Of a stretch of 64,000 bases of DNA, positions 45,042 through 57,653 are shown one piece after another; within the stretch, counting starts at the first letter, position 1; each line of letters begins with the position of its first letter. This DNA comes from Golubevia sp. BC0850 (Eukaryota > Basidiomycota > Exobasidiomycetes > Golubeviales > Golubeviaceae). Both the position numbers and the translations under genes were made by a program. The notes under the pieces were generated by a model. It was not told the origin of the DNA. It saw only the letters and a program-made list of their open reading frames with translations, and ran no database searches. The DNA lies in contig JAAVVG010000014.1 in the NCBI GenBank assembly GCA_012976225.1, positions 620,001 to 684,000 on the forward strand, written 5' to 3'.

Positions 45042-47260
45042 ATGGCTGATACGTCAGTTCTAGAAATAGCGAGATCTAATCACGAAGAGTCAGAGAGATA
45101 TGAATCAGCTTTAGTAGATTTACTTCTAAGTTCCAATCCTTCCTCTCATCTTGATCAACTCAACAAATCTCACAAATCTTCAATTCTTCTCGATAGAATC
45201 GCTCAAAGAAACTCCATTCTTTTGGATTTTTACAATGATTATACAACTGAAAGGAAACAAGAGTTATCAAAGTTGAATGGTCAAGATGATGTTGAAATGC
45301 TGGATGCAACCGATTCAACAACTTCAGCAACCTTTCAAGAATTCTATTCAAGGTTAAACAAGCTCAAGGATTATCACGCAAAGTACCCTTCTTTGGAACC
45401 TGTTTCTTCTTCTGCTAGCAATCAGCTTTCTATTCCTACAAATGAAGATGTAGGTTTGGAGAAGAAGTTTAGTGGAGAGGAATCCAACGGAAGGTATCTT
45501 GACTTATATCAACACCATGAAACCTTTCTGAACTTAAAAGGGGTCAAGAAGATCAGCTATTTGAATTACGTTGATACGCTGGAGAAGTTTAATGGGGAAG
45601 GTAGCATTCTGGGCAAGGACACCAAGAAGGGTGAAGCTTATAAGATGTGAGTACTCGAAGAATGTCGCAAGAGGTGGCAATGTGGTTGATTGGGAACGGT
45701 TAAAAAAGCTTTCAAGCTCATTCAGAGCTTTCAGAGTTCTACACTTGGGGACATTGAAGTGCTAGCCCAGGCGTTCTTCTGTGGCAGCTCAGCTTCCTTC
45801 TTGAGCCCCGCTTTCTCTTTTCCAAGTCATTTACCAGCTGGATCTGCATTGAAGTGCGAACTGAATTCCCTCTGATCTCCCTTGTCTCCTCTGTCATCGC
45901 AGCTACCTGTCTCAGCTCTCCTCCTACCTGCTTTCTTTCCTCCGCTTAACGCGACCTCTACATGACATTGACGCTCTTGAAGCTCACGCCGCTTCAGAAT
46001 TTGCTGGTCTGTGGGAGTCTGGAGAAGTACCTGGCTGGGAATCAGAAATCAAATCAATCAGAGAAGGAGGTGAAACGAATGGAGCTGCTGCAGAAGGGAT
46101 TTGGTGTGAAGCTTGTGAGTTGAGTAGTGGCTACACGAGCTCAAGTCTTGTGACTTTTATTTACGTGATGATCTCTTCTCTTAACAGGTAACAAGACTTT
46201 CGCCAAACAGACAGTCTACGACGCCCATCTAAAGGGAGGTAAACATCAAAAGGCAGCAGCTCGTCTTGCATCTGGTGGTCCAACAACGACAGCTCCTTCA
46301 ACGTCAACTTCCACAACTCCTTCAATAGACGACAAGACCAAGAAGGTCAACCGAATTCAGAATCTCTCGTCTCAAGAGCATCTTGTCGGAATCTTAGCTG
46401 AAGAGCTTCTTTCAGTCAGAGCAGAAACTCGTTCGAACGTCGAACGTAAAGCAGCCTTGACTGAAAAGGAAAGAGCTGCGGAAGCTGAAGCTGCTGATAG
46501 AGCTGCCAATCCTCAAGTTGGTGATATTCCCATTCAAGAAGGTGAAATGGAAGATGATGAAGACGATGATGAGAAAATTTACAATCCTTTGAAATTGCCA
46601 TTAGGGTGGGATGGGAAACCTATTCCTTATTGGCTCTATAAATTACATGGTTTGGGAGTGGAATTCAAGTGTGAAATTTGTAGTGATTATGTGTATCAGG
46701 GAAGGTGAGTTTCTCGAGAGTTGAAGGGAGCTATAGGGTGGAAGACGTATCTTTCAAAATATTGACCGACTGTCATTCTCTGATCCCATGTTCTTCTTCC
46801 TTTCTGTGAACACAGGAAAAATTTCGATCGACACTTTCAAGAGGCTCGACATGCTTTCGGAATGAGAGCTCTAGGTCTACCGAATTCGAAACAGTTCCAT
46901 GAAATCACCAAAATTGAAGATGCTCTTGCTCGTAAGTTGTCTTGACGCTGGGCAGATGACTTTCTCTGATGCGGTTTAATCACTGTACTTCGACTGACTA
47001 ACGCCATACGTTTCTCCACTTTTCTTCTGTAAAGTCGCCGAAAGACTGAAACGACAGGGCAAAGTGGCGGCAGAGGAAGAAGGAGATGCGGAGGAGGTTG
47101 AAGATGAGCAAGGAAACGTGAGTACAAGCCCGTTCAGAAGATTCCAATTGATCGACGAGGCACTTGGCTGACATTTCTTTATCCTCTCCTTGTGCCGAAC
47201 TGCTCACAGACATACACACGTAAGACTTACGAGCTTCTCAAGAGGCAAGGTCTCATCTGA
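45042..47260 (+). CDS. PRP9: Splicing factor 3A subunit 3 (SF3A3/Prp9)
   Basis: U2 snRNP component required for branch-site recognition. Six exons (45042-45646, 45903-46114, 46188-46704, 46816-46931, 47035-47117, 47210-47260) sum to 527 residues, the usual size. The N-terminus reads [17 protein letters not shown], as in SF3a60. A C2H2 finger spans the second and third exons ([24 protein letters not shown]). The conserved C-terminal matrin-type finger reads [36 protein letters not shown] and, across the splice, [23 protein letters not shown]. It ends [16 protein letters not shown]. An acidic run (DDEDDDE) precedes the last domain. The ATG is at 45042; the frame is open upstream with no earlier ATG. 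Confidence 0.96.
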
Positions 47261-47443
47261 TTCAATCCTCTTCCAAACACACTACCCGAAACAAACATCA
47301 ATGTACTTTATACTCTGCTTTTCTTCTCCCAAAATCGAACATTCGCACTGGAGAGATCAAACCGACCTTTTGGCCATACACTGGATACAGACAGCTTTGA
47401 CTTGGTAAAACTCATTGGAATGAATAAGATGATAGTGTACAGG

Positions 47444-50400
47444 TTATTCTATCATTGAATCTTCTTCCTGCTCTTGTTCCACCATTACCGCTTCCTCTTC
47501 GATTGCCTCATCTCTAATCATCGACTCCAAATCACTCCTGACGAGTCTGGCCACCTCATTCCACCACTTGGCCAAATCGACTCCTTGATCTTGATCCAAC
47601 AGTTCTTGAATGATTGCACTCTCTCTCTCATAATCCTGTCTCAAGAGAGAAAGTTTATGTTCTGGCATTCCTCGCATTCTACCCCTCAATCCTTCCTCGC
47701 TCGGGACCTGCAAGCAAGTCTCAGCATCCACTATCAATTCAGTCTCGAAGCCCATTGTTCCATCATCTTGTTCTTGACTTGCATCATTTGATAAAACTAA
47801 GTAGAGAGCTGTAGATCTTAGTCTTTCAGAAATCTCTTGATCTGAGAGCGAAGAAGTGGAAGCTAATTCACGCCAGTCTGAAGAAAGTAAAACTCGTCGC
47901 CAGAAAGTTCGAAGGGCGTCTGCGAATCGAAGGGCTGGAATGTCCTGAAAAGAGGAACAGGGAAGAGAAAGAAAGACAGATGAGACCAAGAAAAGAGCGA
48001 GGCAAACACCGGTCGTCTCTAGTCAGTCACTCACCTTCGCTCGCTCGAACACTTGGAAAGCGGTCGAAAAGTTCGAGGGACCTTCTGGAGAAACGCTCTT
48101 GAGAGTCAAAAGATCGATCAGATCCTCTGTCGAAAGAACTTCTCCTCTCAACAGTCGTTTGGTGAGAGTGGCGAAAAGCTAGTCGAGAGTCAAGTTTGGT
48201 AAGTATATAACGTCAGGGCTTGATTATCTCTCAGAGCTACTCGAGAACAGCAGAAGAACTCACAGATTCAAATTCGAGGTAATCATCCAATCCAGAAGCT
48301 ATTTCGCTTCTGACTTCCTTGGAAACAGCGTCTTCTGAACCTCCGACTTTAAGCTGTTCTACAATCTCCAACATCTCCTTCTTAATTCCTTCATGAACTT
48401 GAACAAGATCTAAATCATCATCAAACCTTTTCTCCAAATTCATTTGAACGTTTGGATCAAAAATTTCCGCCTCACTTAATTTAGCAACGTAACTCAATTT
48501 TCCAAGACTAATGATAAGTTTCTGACTTTCCAAATTCTTTTCCTCCTTAGAGATGGATTCCAAGACATGAGAGGCCTCATCGAATTTTCCCAAGTTGAGA
48601 AGATGAATCCAAGAGATCCTTTGATTTTGAGTAACTTGAAGGAAATCCAGAAGAAGTATTCCATAATGTTGATCTTGTTCCAACAGCCTTCGAAGTTGAC
48701 CTTTTTCGACGTACCATCTGTAGAGTTCGAAAGCAAAGGACTTTCCATAACGTTGAAGGTAATGATCTATTCGATGATTAGCAGAAGATTGATCTGCTCC
48801 AGTTCGTTCGTTGCAGAGCTCGACCAAAGTTCTGAAATCTCCATGACGTTCTGCTAATTCGAAAGCTTTGTCCTGTCTTCCGACTGAAAGTAGAGGATGA
48901 ATCATAGCTGCTCTAGCTCTTGAGTAGCGAGAGTCCAAGACAGCCAACTCGTTACTCAAAGCGCTGTTCTCCGCTGAAGCTGCCTGGAGGTACGACTTCC
49001 TCTCCACGTAGATCTCCAAACTCATCTCAGCCAATCCACAAAGTTGAGCTTTCAGGACCTGTTGGAGTCTCTGACGACGAGTTTGCAGGTCTTCTTCCTG
49101 GAGATCGTCTGCGTAATCGTTCCTCACCTGATCCACCGCACTACCGAATTCTCTTGATCTGTCCTGGACGAGAGACTGCGCTGTATGGAAGAGAGTTTCT
49201 AGAAGATCCAGTCCTATAGGTCCAGCAGTCCAAGCTTCGAAAGAAACAGGCACGTCGTCAATAGCGTAGATCGAGCCATGTTCTCTTCTGAACTTGACAG
49301 CGGCTTGGTAAAGAGTTAGAGTGACTTCAGTAATGTCGTGAACCAAGACGGACTTGAAATCTAGAGGTTCTCCACTGCAGCTCCTGACGATCTTCAGAAG
49401 GTGTTCGAGTACACTGCTGAGACGTGGTAGTTGGGATTTGAAGAATGATCGAACAACGTCGCTTCCAAAACCTTCTCCTAATTCTGACATGACTTGCTCG
49501 ATGGAGTTGCTTAGAGGTGACATTGAATTCTTTGAGTGAGTGTTGATGTATTCGTTCTGGTAGTGCCAGAGCTCATTGGCAGCTGCTACGAGTTCAGCAT
49601 CTGAACGAAGCTGTCTTCGTGAGCTTTGAGATAGCTGTCAAAGCAGAAAAAGAGACAACCGAAATCAGTCACTCCAACAAAAACCCGTTCAACCTCCTAC
49701 TGCACTCACTTTTCCTCGAACTCCATTCTCATTAAGATAAACCATCAATCTTTTCAACCTCTCAAGTCTCTCTGGGATCTGAGTTCTAAGATCCGCCTGA
49801 TCTATCAACCCTTCAGAGGTAGAGGTAACTAATTGATGACTCAATTGTTCAGCAGCGATTTGAAGTTCTCCTTGAAAGTTGGTTTCCAATTCAAAAGCGA
49901 TTGGATTCCAAGCATTCCTTCCAAAAGAGATAGCCTGATCCAACTTATTCCTAAGCCTCTCATTCTGCATGATCCTTTTCTCAGCGACTGTTAGATCAGG
50001 AGAAGAAGCTTTTAAGGCTTCTTCCCAGTTGAAATCTAAAAGAAGAGATCCACTTCGAACAGTAAGAACAGAGAGGTTCGAGATTGCCCCAGAAGCGACA
50101 GCGTCGGTTGGTTCGAAACCTAAGCCTAAAAATCGATTTAGAGAAGAAGATTTTAGAGAAAGGAGATCTTCGAAGTCGTTGTCTGCTTGGAGATTAGAGT
50201 AGAGGGGTGAGTTTGAAATCAAAATAGTTTGAAGCAGCCTAAGGAACTAGAAATCTATCGTTCATCAAGACAGGGAAGACTCACCATCTTCAAGCACCAG
50301 GGAAATAATAGCATCTGGGAAGACGACAAAAGCAGCTGGTCCACCATGCGGTAAACACAATCTTGGAGAACTATAAGGTCTTGGATCTCGAGGCTAGGAA

Positions 50401-52292
50401 GACAAGATGAACGCAGAGAACCATGCATCAGTTCGCGCCGACGATATCTCCAAATCTCATCTCTAAACTCACTGTAGAATATCTCAAGGCCTTGACAGAT
50501 CTAACGACGAAAGAAGCTGAATTCTCAGTAAGTCCCAAAGTAGCGATTCCAAAACCTCTATGATCTCTTCTATTCTTATCATCGAAAGAAAACAACAGAG
50601 CGATTTCTCCATCTCTAAATAATTGAGAATCTTCGATTGAAATCCTATTGCCTAGGATTCCACTAACGAAACCTCCATTCACTTCATCTTCATTATTATC
50701 ATGATGACCTTCTTCAAATCCAAAATTTTCGATCGTTTTCCTAACATCCATTTCACAAACCAATTTTTCCCCTTCACTTGAATTTTCTTTTAATCTCCAT
50801 AATTGAATTGAGGATTGAGAGATTGCTACTAATTCTCTCAATCCGGTGTTTGAATCAGATGCGCCGATGGAAAGTGAAAACAAACCTTCTCTAGTAGAAG
50901 AAGATGACAATGAAGGCAAAGATTGAACTGAAGCCGAACCGAAAAATCTTGAAATCAAACCTCTTGGTTGAGAGAAGATGGAGGAAGTCACTTGAAGTCT
51001 GCCACCTGAGGAATGGATTGATAACCTGAATAGCCGAGAATGAGTGGTACTTAGAGCGTAACATTTTGGCTGGTTGAGGGGAGAAAGAAGGAGGGAGGTT
51101 GAGATGGGTGAACGGAAAGGAAAGGGAAGCGACAGGATTGAGGAAAACTTACCTCACATCTGGTTAAAGCTGCAATTCCTTCTCCAACACCTAAAGGAAG
51201 AGCTAATCTCTGATAAGAGGAAGTCTCATCATTTGAACTAGACATTCCAATACTTGAGGCTAAACTTTCCCATAATCGAATCTCTCCTTCTGGTAACACT
51301 ACTAAAAGTCCAGGTTCTTTTCCTTCTCTTGGAACTAGGGAGCAGAGTGACAATGTCAGACTGTTCCTTGCAGGTCTGGATGAAAGTAAACCAGCATTGA
51401 AAGAGGAACTCGAAGTTGGAAGAGGGAAAGTGTAACAGGTTGGAGAAGAGATTCCTCGCTGGATTTTTGATGAAGAAAGATTATAGAGAAGAGTTAGAAT
51501 CGGTTTCAGTTTTCGATTTTCTGTGAATGTAAATTGTTACGCCTGTAGAAGGAAGAGGAGGGGGGGGGAGAAACTCACGCTGATGAAACTCCAAACGTAA
51601 CAAGCTGATCTGGTACAGAGATAGGCGAACCCTGTTTGAAGGTCTAACTCCCCAAAAGTAGGATCCGTATATAGATCTACGTAAAAGATTCAAGTGAAGA
51701 TTTGCGAAGGCGATCAACAAGAAATCGCAGAGATACTTTGGAACCTTTCCTCTACACCATTCTGGCCACCTTGCTGTCTATGCAATCTGCCCAGGTCCAA
51801 CCTCTGATACTGTAATAGTTACTCACCAACTTTGCTAAGAGCCAGTGCCACCTCGTTGGACAATCTAGAGAAAGCAGACACGCTCAAAACGTCATCTTTA
51901 GAGAGTAAAGTTCCTTCCACTAATTGAAGATCGGTAGCACCAGTTTGAAGAGCACTCATCTGACCAGTCACACTACCCATGATAGAATCTGGATAGTAGA
52001 CTGCAGAAGCATCTATTGATTGTTGTCCCGAGGGTGGCTCTTGGAGTGATTTTGGAGCTATGGCAATGGAACTTCGAGGTTGCTGAGTTCTTCTTCTAGT
52101 CTTTGGAGTTGAAGTTGAAGGAGGTGGTGCTGGATTAGGTGTAACGGCAGATCTACTGAAACTTGATTCAGCAGGAATAGCTGAAGTTGAAGGTCTAGGT
52201 GAATTAGAATGTTGAACTGGTGTCCCACTTCTACTGGCTCTACCAACTCCTCCCGTGATGGAATTGTTCGTTCTGGAAGGTGAAGAGAACAT
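47444..52292 (-). CDS. NUP133: Y-complex nucleoporin NUP133
   Basis: Nup107-160 (Y) complex member at the tip of the stem, needed for pore assembly. The gene has many short introns; roughly 1200-1300 residues, near the family norm. The N-terminus (SPSRTNNSITGG) is a Ser/Pro/Thr-rich tail preceding SVYYPD-like SAVYYPDSIMG, the start of the beta-propeller, which spans exons to about 50000. The C-terminal alpha-solenoid follows, with LVYLNENGVRGK, SYRSRLQQ-type helices, the segment AKAELCGLAEMSL-like QLCGLAEMSLEIYVERKSYL, AAMIHPLLSVGRQDKAFELAERHGDFRTLVELC and YGKSFAFELYRWYVEKGQLRRLL. The last exons carry DIPALRFADALRTFWRRVLLSSDW, a Nup133 hallmark, and end in a Glu-rich tail. I did not verify every splice join. 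Confidence 0.9.
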
Positions 52293-52450
52293 TGAATCGC
52301 AGAATTCAATTCACTGGAACGGAATGAACCAGTTAGATCGCTTGTGATTTGTGTTGTTTGAGAGTAATAAGTGACCAAGTGTAGAGAAGAACATCCTCTA
52401 TCCCAAGTCAAAGCCAACTCATCTCTTCTCTAATTCAATTCAATTCCCGA

Positions 52451-54927
52451 ATGTCTTCTCGAGACAGATTCTTTCAATCTTTATCCAATGCACGAACCCA
52501 ATTAGAATCTCAATTGGAGAACTCTTCTCTAAACTTTGGAGCTGGAAATCATCCACCTTCATCTCATCCTTCTGCTTCAACTTCTACTTCCAATTCCGGT
52601 TCCAATTCCGGTTCTTCTTCACTTCGAAGGAATGACACAACTGCCACTTTACCACTTTATTCAAGGACAACCTCAGGTCCAAGCGTTCCAGCAGAGATCT
52701 TGAACGCAAGCCCTGGTCAAGCTCAGTCTCAGGCTGACAGGATCACTAGTCAGAGGACTCAGGATAGGAGGCGAAGGGCTCGAGGGGTTGCAAATAATGA
52801 TGATGATGCAAATGGCTCCTTGAAGAGAGTTCATGGTCATCCCAGTTTGAATGGCAAGATCAATTTAGAGTGAGTGTAGTAGAGATAGAAGCAGGTGGGG
52901 AAGGCAGTGCAATATGTGGATACGGACTGGCGCTCTTCGATGTTAAGCTACTGTTGATGTTGACTATGCTTTGTAAAGACTATTTCTCTGTCAAAGAATT
53001 TTAATCAGGCTTGACTGAGAGGCAGCGAGGCAGTCGTTCCATCAGAAGCTTCTGTCCTAACTACTACTGAGCCTCTTCTTTTTCCTTATCTTCTTACCAC
53101 TCTTCCCAGCCTCTTCACTCCACCACAAAGAACTCCAACCTACATGGGTGGAACAATAGAAAGAGGTAGAGGAGCTCTAACAGGACAAATATCTCTAGAA
53201 ACCTCTCCACAAGAACGTATTTCCTCCATTCGATTGAAACTGAAATGCGTAGCTAGAGTTTCAATCCCTCTCCACGATCCTCGTCAATCTTCAGGCCCAA
53301 TTTCTTTGGAAGGTAGATCTCCAGCTAAAGAAGCTTTAAATGAAAAAGAAGTTTTGTTATTACAATTAGAACAACAGATCTATGCTTCGACTCCTTCAAA
53401 TACTGAACATCTCTTTGAATTAGGTCATGGATTTCACGAATTACCTTTTAGGTTTGAATTACCTGTGATTGATGGGAAAGGTGGATTTCTACCTCCTAGT
53501 TTCGTGCTGGAAAGTGATGGAAAGGTCGATGAAAGATTGTATCAGAGCCAGAATCGGAATCAGACGAGTGGATTGGGTTACAAAGCTAGTTTGATTAGAG
53601 CCGCTAAAGGTCATCTGCCTGAGAGTTTGGGTAAGAAGGAATGGGCATCTGTGAGGGTGAGTTGAGTGTGGCAATGGCGTCGGATGGAAGGAAAGGTAAT
53701 TGTGACAGGGAGCTTTTCTTCTAACATCCATTCTTCTTTCCTTCTGATCCTCAGTGGTATGTCAAGCTCACAGTAGAAAGACCTGGAATGTTCAAAGTCA
53801 ATGACAGAATCTTTGCTCCTTTCAGTTATTTACCTCCACCCACGAGGAAAATGTCAAATCTGTTAATCTCAAGATTAGACTTTACTTCCACTCTTAGATC
53901 TCAATCAACTCTACCTTCACGAGTAATTTCAAATCATCCTTCTTGGAAAACTTCAAGAATCTTTTTCAATGAGGATGGACAAGTTCAAGATCTAATCAAT
54001 GGGAAAAATTCTGCAGGTTTGTTCTCAAATCTCTTCGGAAAAGGAAAATCTAAAGAGAAGGGTTTGGAAAATCAACCTGATAGGTGGTCAATTTCGATTC
54101 CAGATCCTCCAATCTTTCCCTTACGTTCTTTGATTCCTATGATTTTGAGATTAGACAATCCTACTCAATTCAATTCAAATACTTCGACGGTACCTTTAGT
54201 AGAATTGTTCTCTCATGTTCAACTTCTAAGTAAAGGACCGTCTTCCTCCAACACTGGATTTAATTTAGTAGCTGTATCACCTGCTGTTATTGAAAGACAA
54301 TCCAGAACGACCGCTTACGGGAAAGCTTTAGAATGGCAAGGTTTAATAGACGTTCCAGCCAGTTTAGGTCCCTGCTTCGAAACCAATCAACCTTTATTGA
54401 AATTGGAATATTTCGTGGGAGTTAGATTGAATAGTAATAGTCCTATTTGTCATGCTGAGACTTTAGTCCTTGCTTGTGCTCCTCCTAATGTCGTTCCTCG
54501 AACTTCAGTACCCCCAACTCCTTCTAGCGACCCAGATCCATCTTCTATAGTCCCCTTTTCTAATCCTTCGAACAGTAAGAAAGGCAAAAGAAAAGCATCC
54601 CCCAATCAATTTTCTCCCAGCAATGCCGAAGCCGGACCCTCAAATTCTGTCAGACCTCCTCCAAGTCATCCTTCTGTCTATCTTCCAGAAAAGGACTCTC
54701 ATTCACATCCGCAAACCTCAAATACCCATACTCATGTTCAGGAACTTTCGAATGAGAGCATAGCCTCAAGCGTGACTTCTACTTCTTCTTCTTCTCAACA
54801 ACCATCTTCATCAGTCACTACCTCGAATCATCACAGACTGGGTAGCTTGGAAGAAGATGATATTGGAACTGGAATGGAACTTCCTCCTTCCTATTATGAG
54901 GCTACTGGTCTCCATGATGCCGAGTAA
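52451..54927 (+). CDS. Arrestin-related trafficking adaptor with PPxY motif
   Basis: Arrestin-fold adaptor expected to recruit the HECT ligase Rsp5/Nedd4 to plasma-membrane transporters for endocytosis. Three exons (52451-52869, 53110-53656, 53755-54927) sum to 712 residues. The N-terminal 130 residues are Ser/Asn-rich. The arrestin-N half begins with PTYMGGTIERGRGALTGQISLE and ISSIRLKLKCVARVSI, then GHGFHELPFRFELPV, LPPSFVLES and YKASLIRAAKGH. The arrestin-C half includes ISIPDPPIFPLRSLIPMILRL and LKLEYFVGVRLN. The disordered C-terminal tail ends with LPPSYYEA, a PPxY motif. It shares a 158-bp divergent promoter with NUP133. Which transporter it serves is unknown; a permease gene lies 8 kb away. 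Confidence 0.9.
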
Positions 54928-55014
54928 TTGGGCGACTCTTTTTCATTTTTTCGAGTTGTGTTGTAAATCTTGTACAATTTTCTTCTCTTTTGCTCCTTCT
55001 TTAAGACTTCTTGC

Positions 55015-55392
55015 TCATGTGAATCTGGCTATAATCATCAAAGAATCATTCATTTTCGGAACGTTTACGCTCAATAACATCCTTTTAAATCTGGTACGTA
55101 CTAACGTACTATATGTACTATACAATGCTCGATTCCATTGTAGGACAGAGTGAAGAGAGCAAAGAGGTTTTAGACGAGGGGCTAAGAGCCGTTCCAACTG
55201 TTCGACTTTGTCCCAAAGAGACAACACCAAAGCTAAAATCTCGGATCGACTCGCAACAATCTGACCCAGACTAATAACGTCTTCGATTTCACTCTTCCAT
55301 TCTCGAAAAGAGCCACCTTTTCCAGCTCGACTCTTCTCTCCGTCCAAGCCTTGTGGTGCATTAAACACTCTACAGCTACAGCATGTGGACAA
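55015..55392 (-). CDS. Doubtful small ORF downstream of the arrestin gene
   Basis: A 125-codon open frame, first codon GTG rather than ATG, so it would need an upstream exon that I could not find. The middle part (SLGQIVASRSEILALVLSLW, then DKVEQLERLLAPRL) looks like an amphipathic helix and is more protein-like than most spurious ORFs here. No family recognised. It may be only the antisense of the arrestin 3' UTR. Confidence 0.2.
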   Translation of the reverse strand: MSTCCSCRVFNAPQGLDGEKSRAGKGGSFREWKSEIEDVISLGQIVASRSEILALVLSLWDKVEQLERLLAPRLKPLCSLHSVLQWNRALYSTYSTLVRTRFKRMLLSVNVPKMNDSLMIIARFT

Positions 55393-55596
55393 AACTCAAG
55401 TGAAGAAGGCCCGAAAGAGGTAGGATGTTCGATTGATCGATGTTTTGCGCTCTTTAATTTTCTGTGTCACGTCTCCTGACCGAAACAAACAAAGCGGCTG
55501 AACATTTTTTTTTTGCCTTTACAATCTACATAGAGCTTCAACAGGGACCAGAATATCGGAAATGCAAAACGTGAGTATGAATCTGACAAAGTACCG

Positions 55597-57653
55597 TCAT
55601 GAAGAAGACGTGAGACGTCTGGCGGCAGCTTGTTTTCTCAAGGCTTCTCCCTTCCAGGTGAACTGAAAAGAAAGCATAATAGGAGTAGCGGAAGCCTGGA
55701 CAGTCAGTGGAGTAGACCTCTTCAAGCAGCAAAGGATCATGTTGGAGCCTCCGAGGTTTTCGTTCTACTCACAATCAACGGCAAAGGAGCAAGAAGAAGT
55801 GACAAACCAGCGAGAAAAGAGTTAGTCCCTTGAACGTGCATGGCCTTGTTCATTTGAGTTACGAAGAGGGGAAAGGAAGCCGCAACAGCTAAGAAGGGTG
55901 TGAAAGAAAAATCAGATCAGCCGCTGAATTTCTCAAAGGAGAAGTGGTTAGACTTTGTAAGAGTAAAAATTGTCAAGAAACTACTAGCCAGAACTCTTGA
56001 TCAAGAATCATACTCACCTCCACGGGTTAGTGTTGAAGATGCTAAAACTAAAGCCGCGTCGACACCTCCGTATAAGGCCAGGTAAGGGATGAAAGAAGTG
56101 AAGATGATTCCAGTTCCTAATGAGAAGGTAGAGACACCGATCAAAGGTGCAATGAATGGAACTTTGATAAAGGGAGCTGTCCAAGCGAAGATAAACAATC
56201 CGATAGGGATAAACCAGGCTCCCCAAATTCCTTGATGAACTCGAGCTTCAGCAGAGATACTAGCTGGACCATCTTCGCGAGCGAGCTTGTTGTAGTACCA
56301 CTGTTGAGGAAAAAAGATTACCAAACCAGAAAGACAGAATCCAACGACGAGAGAGATGTAGCAGAGGCCGACTTGCTCCGGAGTAAAGCCGCGAAGAGCT
56401 CCAAAAACGTAAGGGATGACTCCGAAAAAGCCATAGAGGATCTGTGAAAGAAGAAGATACTGAATCAAATTTCTGAAAGCCTAGACGATGATAAATCATA
56501 AAGATTCATTACTCACTCCATAAAGAACTGCCAGGTAAAAGCAAATCACAGCAACAACTGGATCACCAAGTTGTTTCCAAATGTTGATTGCTCTTTCCAT
56601 GAAGATTTTAGCTTCGCGTTTCTTGTGAACCTTGAGCTTAAGAGCTCTACGCTCTATAATGGCTTTGTTGGTTTCTGGAACGAAAAAGATAAAGGCTAAG
56701 AAAATTGAAGCAGCAAAGATTGCTTGAACTCGAAGGCTCCAACGCCAGCCAGCTCTTTGAGAGATGAAAGAACAGACCACTGGACCTAAGCCAGCTGAGA
56801 AACAAGAGGGGTGAAATGTGTAGGAATGTGAATCAGCTTGAAAAGCAATGAAACTCAGAACAAAAAATCGAGATGAGGCGAAGAATCGCACGGCGTCATA
56901 CTTGCATACTCACGACCTCCAAAAGCTGCGAGAGCGAAGAAAACGCTGAAACGATTGATTTGTTGGGGATAAGTGAACTGTAGATAAGGAAGAGCAGAGC
57001 ACGGAAGATGAAAAGTCCAACATCAGTCATGAATACGGAAGATAGATCTCACTTTCTCGACACTCACGTCTGCCACTGTAGCTAGAGCGTTGTTGAAAGT
57101 GCTGCCTCCAAAGAAGCCACTCCAAAAGCGAAGAATCACTAGACTTGCGCCATTCCTAGCTTCAGCAGCTCCGAAAGCGAATGCAGTAAAACAGCCATAA
57201 CTGAGGATGTAGGTCCATCTATGACCAATGGAGAAGACCAAAGGTCCGAAGACGATCGGTGAAAGAGAGAATCCGAGAACGAAGAGAGCAATTCCTAGCA
57301 AAGCTACCTCTTGCGAGATTTGAAACTCATCTCTAATTTGAGCGATGGAAGATGCGTATGCACTGGATGAGAAGGTGAGAGAAAGGACTCCCATGAAGAT
57401 GACTGTCGATCGGAAAGAAAAGTTCTTTCGTAAGTCAAGAGTGGTAAAGAACTGCTTTTGGCTGGTGCAGGTATCAGACTCAAATCGAAAACTCACTCGA
57501 TGCCACCAGAATTTTTTTTCTGAGCGTCCACTTGAAAGGATCATCGATTACTGGACTTGAGGTAAGTCTTGAAGTTTGTTCTGCATGAGAAGAAGCTTGA
57601 GTTTGTTTCTCGACGTCCTCGTTCGTAGTTGCAATTGTGATCTCGTCTGCCAT
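55597..57653 (-). CDS. MFS drug/polyamine transporter (DHA1 type)
   Basis: Proton-coupled exporter of the major facilitator superfamily, like the Tpo1/Flr1 group. Seven exons (57653-57497, 57402-57068, 56977-56914, 56794-56517, 56441-56018, 55888-55773, 55662-55597) sum to 479 residues. The N-terminus is hydrophilic and reaches DDPFKWTLRKK, the family's DPxNW-RKK entry. Then come SLTFSSSAYASSIAQI, LGIALFVLGFSLSPIVFGPL, the cytosolic GHR loop, LRFWSGFFGGSTFNN, AAFGGPGLGPVVCSFISQRAGWRWSLRVQA (motif C, across a splice) and VPETN. The second half has six more helices and ends TWKGEALRKQAAARR with no targeting motif. Drug, polyamine or siderophore substrate cannot be decided. Confidence 0.92.
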
